This document shows positions 25,940-33,494 of a stretch of 34,902 nucleotides of DNA, one piece after another (positions within the stretch are counted from its first letter, which is position 1; every line of letters starts with the position of its first letter). Where the stretch lies: assembly GCF_001625695.1 (NCBI RefSeq), contig NZ_AUXY01000138.1, positions 1 through 34,902 on the forward strand, read 5' to 3'. The position numbers and the translations under genes are program-made. The stretch comes from Pseudoalteromonas luteoviolacea H33-S. Lineage in GTDB: Bacteria; Pseudomonadota; Gammaproteobacteria; Enterobacterales; Alteromonadaceae. The notes beneath the pieces were generated by a model. It did no database searches, was not told the origin of the DNA, and saw only the letters and a list, made by a program, of their open reading frames with translations.

Positions 25940-26413
25940 TTACTGAAGTCGTTTGAGTTTTTTTTCAATTTTAGCAATTTCTTTATTAAGGACTTTTACT
26001 CTTTGCAAGTAATCTTTATTTATTGTTTTTAATTGCTTTTTCACATCCTTCACTGTGGCTTTTCGTTTGTCATCATCCATCAAACGGGTCATACGACGCT
26101 GCTGCTTTCTGGCTGCTTCATCACGTTTTCGGCCAAGTATGGCGGCATGCTGTTTTTTTGCTCGCAATGCATTTTTTAGGTTAAGAATAATTTGTTTGCG
26201 CTCTATCTCATTTAATGTCTTAAAATGTTGCTCAGAGGGTATGGAAGCTTGTGGATCTGAGTGAGTCAGGGTGTATTGCTGTGCGTTGTTTGAACAAGGG
26301 TGCTGGCTGAAAATTGTGCTCTTGTCAGTGACGCATTTGTAATAAGAAACCGTCGTTTTTGCAAAGCTGAGATTGGTATAAAATAAAAAGCATAATAGTA
26401 AAGTAAATTTCAT
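25940..26413 (-). CDS. Secreted DUF4124-like protein with C-terminal coiled coil
   Basis: A 157-aa periplasmic protein. The start at 26413 places a signal peptide MKFTLLLCFLFYTNLSFA at the N-terminus; an upstream GTG (26443) would add ten residues that spoil it. After cleavage, SYYKCVTDKSTIFSQHPC is typical of DUF4124-type domains (YKC, then F-S-x-x-PC, two Cys probably disulfide-bonded). The remaining half (about 70-157) is charged and helical, rich in K, R and E (ARKQQRRMTRLMDDDKRK, LNKEIAKIEKKLKRLQ), predicting a coiled coil. The function of this family is unknown. GGGAAACGTCAGCT upstream gives a modest ribosome binding site. Confidence 0.8.
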   Translation of the reverse strand: MKFTLLLCFLFYTNLSFAKTTVSYYKCVTDKSTIFSQHPCSNNAQQYTLTHSDPQASIPSEQHFKTLNEIERKQIILNLKNALRAKKQHAAILGRKRDEAARKQQRRMTRLMDDDKRKATVKDVKKQLKTINKDYLQRVKVLNKEIAKIEKKLKRLQ

Positions 26414-26493
26414 AGCTGACGTTTCCCTGTAGTCGCGCATCACTTAACTATAGACAAAAAATAAAAGATTACGTTGAAATAAGAGCACAAATT

Positions 26494-26534
26494 ACTGCAA
26501 AAGCACCCAATTATTGATTGGGTGCTTTTGCAGT
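26494..26534 (-). terminator. 18-bp perfect inverted repeat spanning the yejM stop codon
   Basis: ACTGCAAAAGCACCCAAT (26494-26511) is the exact reverse complement of 26517-26534, with a 5-nt loop. On the minus strand the first arm encodes the last residues of YejM (TAKAPN), the loop region carries CAA TAA, and the second arm follows. It probably serves as the 3'-end structure of the yejLM transcript, although no T-tract follows. Confidence 0.6.
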
Positions 26535-28004
26535 GAACCTTTTGAGTAATTTTATACTCTGAACGAGAAAGGGAATATCCATTTTTTGCTCAATAGGAAA
26601 CCCTTCCTTTGCAGATATTTGCTTATGCCTTCCGTCATGATTAACCAATATAATGCGGTCTTTTTTATAGGTGATCAGTACACCTTGCGAATAGTTCACA
26701 CCTTGATTTAATTCATTACTACCGGATACATTACCTATCATGGTTTGAGATGCAAGCTGGCCACAATTAAAATGCTTATCCAGCAATGTGTACATAATGT
26801 CGGTACCTTGCATCAATCCGTTATGATCTGAGAAGTAAGGTAAGTTAGTATGTAATGTTGTTTGCGTTACTATTTCACTACCCATAGGGTACTCAATAAT
26901 GATGTATGCACTAGCATCCGGAAGATTAGGTAGCTCAGAGGCAAAGTGAAATCTGATTTTACTGTCTTTTTCCGGTTCATTGAAGTAACCGAAAACATTG
27001 TCACTGGAAACAGATAATGTGTTTTTTGAGTTCCAGATTGGGGATAATTTTTGCTCGGTGATGGTATTGCGATAGTAAGCTGGCAGGCCATATATTAGAT
27101 TAAAATAGTGGTCTTGTGGATCAGTGGGCACTAATACATGAGAGTAACTAAATAAGTCTTTATTGGCTAATTGGCTTGTTGCATTGGAAATAGAATTCAA
27201 GACAAAAATATCTACAGCAGGTGCATCAAACTCGCAGTATTGTAGATTATTTGGCACCTGAAAATGAGACGTAGCGTTTTCTAACCTTACAGTTCTGGCT
27301 TGCTCGTATTCATTTAAATCTAATAGCTCGTGTCTAGCTAACAATGTTTTCGCTGTAGTGGGGTAGGAAAGTGGTAAAACATTATCTTGTTTGGTGACAT
27401 CAAAATAATTATTTGCATCAGCCCATACATGCATTAGGTGACTTGTGGCAAAACAAGTAACTAAAAAAGCAGTTGCGTATTTAGGAAATTTGTAAGATTT
27501 AAGTTTGTCTAAATGTCGCCATGCATGATTTCCAACAACAAGCTCAAACCCTAATATGGCTATAAACACTAGGAAGATGAAAACGACAGTTAGTATGGAC
27601 ATGCTATTAAGCATGCCGATTAACAGCGATATTATTTCCGACAAAGATTGAAAACTTAAATGGTAACCATGTTGATAATATACAAATGCATCTAGGCATA
27701 AAACAGAAATGCCAAATGTTGCAATGAGCGCAGCCATGCCCCTTATATGTCGAGGATAAGGGAAGATTAAGCTCAGTGGAAACACGGTTAGCACGAAGGC
27801 ACAAAAAGTAATAAAGCTGGTGTGGCTTACCCAGGTTACAATCATGTATACCCAGCCAACCGCACTGCTTGGTGCTGCATCTGCTGCTAAATAGACCAGT
27901 GCAATAATAAGCACTAGCCCTATGTTAGCAAAAGTAAACCAGTGTCCCCAACTTAGCAGTTGACTCGCTTTTGAAGAAAAAGGACTGTGTGGTGTTAAAT
28001 TCAT
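26511..28004 (-). CDS. yejM: YejM/PbgA/LapC-like inner-membrane protein with reduced sulfatase-like domain
   Basis: In E. coli this protein senses LPS at the inner membrane and controls LpxC through LapB (LapC). The 497-aa product has five predicted membrane helices in the first 190 residues and the family signature QLLSWGHWFTFANI. ADANNYFDVTKQDNVLPLSYPTTAKTLLARHELLD aligns with the E. coli linker. The C-terminal periplasmic region should be an alkaline-phosphatase/sulfatase-like fold but is about 90 residues shorter than in E. coli (586 aa). The usual VDG metal-site turn reads LNSIS. The regulatory TM part is therefore well kept while the globular part is degenerate. It lies 4 bases after yejL. 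The stop is in an 18-bp hairpin. Confidence 0.88.
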   Translation of the reverse strand: MNLTPHSPFSSKASQLLSWGHWFTFANIGLVLIIALVYLAADAAPSSAVGWVYMIVTWVSHTSFITFCAFVLTVFPLSLIFPYPRHIRGMAALIATFGISVLCLDAFVYYQHGYHLSFQSLSEIISLLIGMLNSMSILTVVFIFLVFIAILGFELVVGNHAWRHLDKLKSYKFPKYATAFLVTCFATSHLMHVWADANNYFDVTKQDNVLPLSYPTTAKTLLARHELLDLNEYEQARTVRLENATSHFQVPNNLQYCEFDAPAVDIFVLNSISNATSQLANKDLFSYSHVLVPTDPQDHYFNLIYGLPAYYRNTITEQKLSPIWNSKNTLSVSSDNVFGYFNEPEKDSKIRFHFASELPNLPDASAYIIIEYPMGSEIVTQTTLHTNLPYFSDHNGLMQGTDIMYTLLDKHFNCGQLASQTMIGNVSGSNELNQGVNYSQGVLITYKKDRIILVNHDGRHKQISAKEGFPIEQKMDIPFLVQSIKLLKRFTAKAPNQ

Positions 28005-28008
28005 TCCG

Positions 28009-28221
28009 TTACTTTACCGATTGAGTAAGCGCCTTTGCAAAATTTTCCGCGACTTCTTCTCTTTTACTCTCTGGCACATGCTCTTTTAGGATGTGCGTGA
28101 TAGAATTTCCTAAACACATTAAACTCAAGTCGACAGGTGCTTTGTGCTCTTGTAGCACAGTGATTAAACTATCAACAATTTGTTCTACTTGTTCATTGGA
28201 ATATTTAGACTGAATTGGCAT
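28009..28221 (-). CDS. yejL: YejL, conserved small protein (UPF0352)
   Basis: A 70-aa protein matching E. coli YejL (75 aa): KYSNEQVEQIVDSLITVLQ, then HKAPVDLSLMCLGNSITHIL and FAKALTQS. It is all-helical, cytoplasmic and of unknown biochemical role, conserved beside yejM and yejK. The frame extends up to 28257, but the ATG at 28221 (MPIQSKYS) matches the family N-terminus (MPQISRYS). Neither site has a clear Shine-Dalgarno sequence. It precedes yejM by 4 bases, so it probably shares the transcript. Confidence 0.9.
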   Translation of the reverse strand: MPIQSKYSNEQVEQIVDSLITVLQEHKAPVDLSLMCLGNSITHILKEHVPESKREEVAENFAKALTQSVK

Positions 28222-28287
28222 CGGTTGGTTCAAATTAATAGAGTTACAATTCTTCATATTCTAACACCAGAGGCGTTAAAAACAAAG

Positions 28288-29298
28288 ATGAGCATTGAGG
28301 TGAAAAAGCTTGTTGTACATTATGTAGACAAGCAAGACGAAGAAACGCAAATTCATTTACGTGAAGACGAGATGGCCGTTAATGATAGGGTCAATGTATT
28401 TATTGAGCAGTTGCACCATGCATATAATGGAAAACCTGGCAAAGGTTTTTGTGCATTTGATGGTGACAAAAATAGTACAGTGGCATCTGCGATGCAAAGT
28501 TATCGTAATAATGAGCTAGGTTTTTGGCATTTGACACAGCAGGCAACTGAAGTGTTAAAAGAAGAGCTAAACAAATATGCGTTTCATGAAACGGGGTATT
28601 TAATTTTTTGCCATTATCAATATGTCGGTTGCGATTATATGTTGATTGCTCAAATTAGCATTAAAGAGCACTATTCGATTACTTCTGAACTTGATTTAGC
28701 AAGCTCTAGACACTTGGATATTTCTCGAATGCAGTTAGCTGCGCGTATTGATTTGACAGCATGGGACACGCAGGCAGAAGAAAATCGCTATATTTCTTTT
28801 ATTAAAGGACGGGCTGGACGTAAAGTTGCTGATTTCTTCTTAGACTTTTTAGGGTGTGCAGAAGGGGTTGACCCTAAGCAGCAATCACAGACTATGTTGC
28901 ATGCAGTTGAAGATTATTTGGCTGAGCAGCAGTTTGAAAAATCTGAAAAAGATGTCATCAGAAAAGAAGTATTTGATTACTGCAATGACTGTATTAATAG
29001 TGGCGAAGATGCTGATATCGAAGGCTTATCAGATACGCTTTCGAAATCTTCAGATGTTCAGTTTGAGGATTTTTATAAAGAGCAGGGCTATGAACTGGAA
29101 GAGTCATTCCCACTTGATAAAAAGACTGTGACTGCAATGGTTAAGTTTTCGGGTATGGGCGGTGGCGTAAGTGTTGGATTCGAGAGAAAGCACTTAGGTG
29201 AGCGCGTCATTTATGATCCAGTTAGTGATACGCTTACTATCAAAGGCGTCCCACCTAACTTAAAAGATCAGCTAGAAAAATATTCACAAGAAAAATAA
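28288..29298 (+). CDS. yejK: Nucleoid-associated protein YejK (NdpA)
   Basis: YejK is a nucleoid-associated, spermidine-nucleoid-fraction protein; family members bind DNA and interact with topoisomerases. The 336-aa product is almost the E. coli length (335). It aligns through LVFCHY-type segment GYLIFCHYQYV, LDISRMQLAARIDLTAW, then FIKGRAGRKVADFFLDFLG and QGYELEESFPLDK. The C-terminus DTLTIKGVPPNLKDQLE is nearly identical to E. coli. The frame is open further upstream, but the ATG at 28288 (MSIEVKKL, as MSLDINQI) is the family start. It is divergent from yejL, with about 66 bases between starts. A bidirectional terminator follows. Confidence 0.96.
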   Translation: MSIEVKKLVVHYVDKQDEETQIHLREDEMAVNDRVNVFIEQLHHAYNGKPGKGFCAFDGDKNSTVASAMQSYRNNELGFWHLTQQATEVLKEELNKYAFHETGYLIFCHYQYVGCDYMLIAQISIKEHYSITSELDLASSRHLDISRMQLAARIDLTAWDTQAEENRYISFIKGRAGRKVADFFLDFLGCAEGVDPKQQSQTMLHAVEDYLAEQQFEKSEKDVIRKEVFDYCNDCINSGEDADIEGLSDTLSKSSDVQFEDFYKEQGYELEESFPLDKKTVTAMVKFSGMGGGVSVGFERKHLGERVIYDPVSDTLTIKGVPPNLKDQLEKYSQEK

Positions 29299-29320
29299 AA
29301 AAGGCCACTATGGCCTTTTT
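29297..29320 (+). terminator. Intrinsic terminator after yejK (bidirectional)
   Basis: AAAAAAGGCC pairs with GGCCTTTTT around ACTAT, ending in a T-tract on the plus strand and an equivalent A-to-T tract on the minus strand. It separates yejK from the convergent lipoprotein gene. Confidence 0.85.
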
Positions 29321-29344
29321 ATTTACATTGCAAAAAAGCGCTGA

Positions 29345-30385
29345 CTAGGACTTACCTGTTACAACAAATTGCGCCAACTGTTGGCCCAATTTATCGGCAA
29401 GTTTTCCCATAGCATTGCTTTTTGCAGTATCTTTAAAGCTTGAAGCGGCTTTCACTTTAGCGTTAAAGTGCGCTTTTTCTTCGCCTTGTTCTTTTACCAC
29501 AAGGTAGCTTTCAGCAAGGCTATAGAAAGTGCCTGACTTTTTCATATCTTGCCAATCAACACGGAAGCTCAAATCGAAATCAGCGCCCTGATTTGTGATT
29601 TTGATCCCTTGACTCGTCAGTGCTTTGGCAAGCATGTCTCTGACTTTTTGGTGCTTGCTATTATCTGCACTAATACTAAAGCTAATGTCATTTAATAGTG
29701 CATCTGCCATTTCTAGCTTTGCTCGCACAGTATTTGGCATACTAATGTGCGCGGCTTGAAGCATTTGCAAATAATTATTCAGTTTGTGCCGCTTAACACC
29801 GAGCTCTTTGAGTGCGACTGCACTTTTAAGTGCTAAGCTTTTACTTTTTTGAGCTTGAGACAATGAAAATTGACTGATCTCGTCATCAAGTGCATTGATA
29901 GATAACTCGGTTTGCATGACGGCTTCAGTACGATTGAATGCAGCTAAGGCATAAACCGTTTGTTTATCAGCACTGATATATTCATCTTCAATTTTTACGC
30001 CCTGTAACTGAATATTTGGGACTTTTGATTGAATATACTCATCAATGTGAAAGGTCATTGATTTATTGTCAGCTTGCTGGCTAATGGTCGTATTTGCAGA
30101 AATGGTCACATTCAGCTGCTTCGCCAGCGCGAGTCGGGCTGACTCTTGTGCTGCCAGTTTAGCTTGTTGTATGTCACCTGTATTTTGCGCATTGCCAACA
30201 CCGTATACCATATAACTAGACGCTGGTGTCACAGTAATCCACTGTGGTGTGGTACTTTGTTGTGTTTGGCTCGCTGAATTACTCTGACAACCAGAAATCA
30301 AAGCGACACTAAGCATTGTCGCTAAAAGTGGTTTAGAAGCCAAAACGTGAACGTTCCTGCAGTTTTTGTATTTTCTTTTGTCCAT
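29345..30385 (-). CDS. LPP20-like lipoprotein
   Basis: A 346-aa predicted outer-membrane lipoprotein with a signal and lipobox (LLATMLSVALISGC, Cys about 33). It has the LPP20-type body: PQWITVTPASSYMVYGVGNA, then AKLAAQESARLALAKQLNVTI and EYISADKQTVYALAAFNR. A second, more divergent unit follows at about 230-345. The frame opens at GTG 30397; the ATG at 30385 has GTGAGG upstream and is chosen. A TTG at 30346 with AGGAACG would give a shorter, more standard signal peptide and cannot be excluded. It overlaps the lpoB frame by about 53 bases. LPP20 proteins are surface or periplasmic; the role here is unknown. Confidence 0.82.
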   Translation of the reverse strand: MDKRKYKNCRNVHVLASKPLLATMLSVALISGCQSNSASQTQQSTTPQWITVTPASSYMVYGVGNAQNTGDIQQAKLAAQESARLALAKQLNVTISANTTISQQADNKSMTFHIDEYIQSKVPNIQLQGVKIEDEYISADKQTVYALAAFNRTEAVMQTELSINALDDEISQFSLSQAQKSKSLALKSAVALKELGVKRHKLNNYLQMLQAAHISMPNTVRAKLEMADALLNDISFSISADNSKHQKVRDMLAKALTSQGIKITNQGADFDLSFRVDWQDMKKSGTFYSLAESYLVVKEQGEEKAHFNAKVKAASSFKDTAKSNAMGKLADKLGQQLAQFVVTGKS

Positions 30386-30947
30386 TCCATACCTCACGGT
30401 TTGTCGTCATATCAATAAGACGTAAATCAACTTGGTAAAAAGTCACGCGATCACCACCTTGCTCATCAACAAAAGAGTTGATAGTACCAGACAGTGCATA
30501 ATCAGCGCCGTACTCTTGTCCCATTTCATTTTGACTATCAAGGCTTGAATTCAGCTCTTGGTCTTTACGTTCATCGCGGATTTCTTTTCTGACATCTTTG
30601 TTTGCGACGAAGTCAGCCTGCCCGCTGCGTAAAATTGAACGCTTTAAGTCATTTAAAAAAGTATCTACAGCAATGTGCTGGTGAGACTTGTTACGCACTG
30701 ATTGAATGATAATAGCAGGTTTAGAACCTTCTTTTTGTAAGTGATCGTTTACCCATGGAAAGCTCAGCATGTCATTGATCATTGCTTCGGCAACTAGTTG
30801 CGAGTCCTTTGCATTCCATTTGTCTGATAATGCAACCTCTTGATTTGCATCTACTCTTTGGACCTTGGTTGACGAGCAACCAGAAACCGCAAGAGTACAA
30901 GCAACAAAAAGCGGAGTAAGTTTAAGTAAGGTCTTATTACATTTCAT
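30333..30947 (-). CDS. lpoB: Penicillin-binding protein activator LpoB-family lipoprotein
   Basis: LpoB is an outer-membrane lipoprotein that crosses the periplasm to activate PBP1b transglycosylase and transpeptidase activity. The 204-aa product has a lipobox (VACTLAVSGC, Cys24) and the family fold: DKWNAKDSQLVAEAMINDML, then KPAIIIQSVRNKSHQHIAVD and LNDLKRSILRSGQADFV. GADYALSGTINSFVDE and DLRLIDMTTNREVWNGQKKI complete the match. It lacks the long Pro-rich N-terminal linker of E. coli LpoB. In Alteromonadales and Vibrio this LpoB form typically sits next to COG3014 and LPP20 lipoprotein genes, as here. The gap to the upstream gene is 13 bases. Confidence 0.85.
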   Translation of the reverse strand: MKCNKTLLKLTPLFVACTLAVSGCSSTKVQRVDANQEVALSDKWNAKDSQLVAEAMINDMLSFPWVNDHLQKEGSKPAIIIQSVRNKSHQHIAVDTFLNDLKRSILRSGQADFVANKDVRKEIRDERKDQELNSSLDSQNEMGQEYGADYALSGTINSFVDEQGGDRVTFYQVDLRLIDMTTNREVWNGQKKIQKLQERSRFGF

Positions 30948-30960
30948 AACAATTTTTCCA

Positions 30961-32679
30961 TTATAAAAAAGTTGAATCTGGTGTTTCGATACGTGTTTCT
31001 TGTAAAAATGTACGTGTGTGCCAAAGCGTCACGTCGTCAACAACCTGGATTGTTTCGCTCTGCTCTAGAACGATACCAGATGCTAAATAGGTTTTTAGTG
31101 TAATGGTATGTTCTCCTTTTGAGACGGGTAGCTGAACATAATTGATTTGCGCAGGCAAAGAATGCCATTGTCTTAAATCAGCTGACGCCGTCACTGCATT
31201 GACAACGGAGGTAGCAAGTTTTGCAAACCCTGAGAATGAAGCATCTAACCCAGTCGCCGAAATTGCTTTTTGAGCAGTTAATGATTTGACTATCTCTCTT
31301 GCCAAGGCAATTTGTATTTCTGAGTTGGCATTATTCAGCGCATCCTGTAACGTAAGTAGGCTAACTGAATAGATTTTATCTAAGTTAGCGACTTTTTGAT
31401 CGCCTACCCATACTTCAGAGCGCTCAATTTCTTGTTTAAGAGGCTCAAGGTAAGTAACTGAAATACGGCTCCCGTACTGAAGGGCGCTGATCAAGCCGAT
31501 ATCTACTGCGTCATCCCAAAGTGGGCCCAGCGGTATACGCTTCGTAAGGCCGCCCATAACGACGTCACTGATATCACCAGTCGCATAGTTTTGGATTAAG
31601 TCAAATATGCTGGTATCTGCATAAAGCATTTGAAACCAGCGCATTTGCGCTTGTTGCTCTCGTCGCGTACCCCATAAAATGGGTGTCATAACAAGTGCTT
31701 TGGCTTCTTCATCTACATTTAAAAGTAAGTTGAATTGCTTTCTTTGCGGTCCAATCCCGACATCTTGCAAAATGTTTAAAATTGGTTGAGCAGTTTGACT
31801 GGTTGCGATTTCAAGCTCAGATTTTAGTTGTGCCACTTCATTAGAGTAACCTCCAGCCATTTCCATCACACGAATAAGGTCTTTCTTGATCTGACTTATA
31901 ACCGTCGGATTGATATCGTATTGCTTAGCAAAGCCATTCTCAAAAGCTTGGATGGCACGTTGATACTGTATCCTAGCGGAGTCTAGCTCTTGGCTGCGCT
32001 CAAAAAGGATGCCACTGACATAATGTGCAAAAGCATCATCTTTATATTCTATATCCTTAAGCAAATCATTTGGTGCAAATAATGGCCTTGTTAAATTATC
32101 TATTTGCTCAGTTAATTGATCTAAGCCTGAAGGCTGCTCTTCATCATCATAGCCCCCAGTTGTGTCTTTCAACCCTGAAAGATAGGTATCAAGTTGCCGC
32201 ATTTCGACAAGGGCTGAATCTAAAAAGCTTTGACGGTCAGCGTTAGGTTGATTCGCTAGTGCATTATAGTTTAACGCTTTATAAAAGTTGATGAGCGGTC
32301 GATGATATACCTTACCTGCATAGGTGGTGAATGACGGTCCACTTAATAAAGCAAGTGCACTTTCTGACACACTGATGGTGTACTGTTCTTCTATGATTTG
32401 CTGTGCTTGGGTTAGTTGTTGGTTACTGAGCTGGTAATTACCTTGTAGGTGATTAAGCATACCTAACTCTAAGTAATGTAGGAGTTTGCTCTTGCCTGTA
32501 GCCGAGTAATCTGCTCGTATTGTTTGTTTCGCTGATTCAAACTCACCTTGCTGAGCGAGTAGAATTGCATTTTTATTTGCTGGGGTACTTTGGCATCCAC
32601 TGAGAAAAAACAGATAAATGACTATAAAGAAAGCAAAGTGCTGTTTAGTGGTTATGTTATTTTGCACGTTGACATCCAT
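30961..32679 (-). CDS. COG3014-like lipoprotein with helical repeats
   Basis: A 572-aa predicted lipoprotein (FFIVIYLFFLSGCQS, Cys about 29). The N-terminal half is TPR-like (AILLAQQGEFESAKQTI, then ELGMLNHLQGNYQLSNQQL, and INFYKALNYNALAN). The remainder mixes helices with beta segments and resembles the COG3014 family found beside lpoB and LPP20 genes. The biochemical function is unknown. It is the first gene of the minus-strand lipoprotein operon (572 aa gene, lpoB, LPP20), divergent from the next lipoprotein gene. No good ribosome binding site is seen at the ATG. Confidence 0.78.
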   Translation of the reverse strand: MDVNVQNNITTKQHFAFFIVIYLFFLSGCQSTPANKNAILLAQQGEFESAKQTIRADYSATGKSKLLHYLELGMLNHLQGNYQLSNQQLTQAQQIIEEQYTISVSESALALLSGPSFTTYAGKVYHRPLINFYKALNYNALANQPNADRQSFLDSALVEMRQLDTYLSGLKDTTGGYDDEEQPSGLDQLTEQIDNLTRPLFAPNDLLKDIEYKDDAFAHYVSGILFERSQELDSARIQYQRAIQAFENGFAKQYDINPTVISQIKKDLIRVMEMAGGYSNEVAQLKSELEIATSQTAQPILNILQDVGIGPQRKQFNLLLNVDEEAKALVMTPILWGTRREQQAQMRWFQMLYADTSIFDLIQNYATGDISDVVMGGLTKRIPLGPLWDDAVDIGLISALQYGSRISVTYLEPLKQEIERSEVWVGDQKVANLDKIYSVSLLTLQDALNNANSEIQIALAREIVKSLTAQKAISATGLDASFSGFAKLATSVVNAVTASADLRQWHSLPAQINYVQLPVSKGEHTITLKTYLASGIVLEQSETIQVVDDVTLWHTRTFLQETRIETPDSTFL

Positions 32680-32871
32680 GACTTGTTAAAAACATGACAG
32701 TGACTATACCAATTTATTCAGTTATATTGTCAGCAAGTTTAAGATTTTTTTAGTTTTTTTAAAGAATAAAGTTGTAAAAAATCGTTCTTACAATTTATTA
32801 CTGTAATTAGCCGAGCCTTTTGTTAAATTTAAATCATCGCTTAGGCAATCATTCTTACGAAGGAAAATACC

Positions 32872-33450
32872 ATGAAACTTAAATCGCTACTTACTACTGT
32901 GCTTGTTACAGGGATCTTGGCAGGTTGTAGCTCGACGCAAGATCAGTCTGCTTCTCAATCTAAAGTAAATATTCCAGATTGGGTATTGAACCCAACGATT
33001 GAAAACGGCATTGCGGCTGCTGACTGTGTCAAATTCTCTGGTAATATTTCAATCGATCAAAAAAGCTCTGTTGCAAATGCGCGTTTAGCATTAGCTCAAC
33101 AAATTGAAACTCGTATTGAAGGTTTGGACAAAACATTTGCAAACCGCACTGATGCTAATGACGATACGACAGTAGGTTCTACGTTTAGTTCAGTATCAAA
33201 GCAACTAACAAAGCAAACACTGAATGGTTCTCGTGTAAATAAAGCAGATGTGGTGGAAATTGGCGGGAAAGATTACTACTGTTCTCTGGTTGTATTATCA
33301 CCACAACTCACTCATTCACTATTTAAAGATGTGATCAAAGAGACAAAGAAAGAAATCAACCCACAAGATGAGAAATTCTTATATCAAGAATTTAAAGCTT
33401 ATAAAGCTGAAAAAGATTTAGAAAAAGAAATTGCTCGATTGACGAATTAA
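32872..33450 (+). CDS. Small LPP20-like lipoprotein
   Basis: A 192-aa predicted outer-membrane lipoprotein with a textbook signal and lipobox MKLKSLLTTVLVTGILAGC (Cys19). The body has the LPP20 pattern IPDWVLNPTIENG, then SVANARLALAQQIETRIEGL and YYCSLVVLSPQLT, with a charged helical C-terminus (EKDLEKEIARLTN). It has two further Cys, possibly a disulfide. GAAGGAAAATACC supplies the ribosome binding site. It is divergent from the COG3014-like operon and followed by a terminator and the MltC-like gene. It is related in kind to the larger LPP20 gene at 29345. Confidence 0.85.
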   Translation: MKLKSLLTTVLVTGILAGCSSTQDQSASQSKVNIPDWVLNPTIENGIAAADCVKFSGNISIDQKSSVANARLALAQQIETRIEGLDKTFANRTDANDDTTVGSTFSSVSKQLTKQTLNGSRVNKADVVEIGGKDYYCSLVVLSPQLTHSLFKDVIKETKKEINPQDEKFLYQEFKAYKAEKDLEKEIARLTN

Positions 33451-33454
33451 TACA

Positions 33455-33476
33455 GCGCGCCTTTTGGCGCGTTTTT
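33455..33476 (+). terminator. Intrinsic terminator between the lipoprotein and MltC-like genes
   Basis: CGCGCC (33456-33461) and GGCGCG (33466-33471) pair around TTTT and are followed by TTTTT. The next start codon is only about 19 bases further on, so it may act as an attenuator, with partial read-through into the MltC-like gene. Confidence 0.8.
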
Positions 33477-33494
33477 GCTTTTAAGGATATTAAA

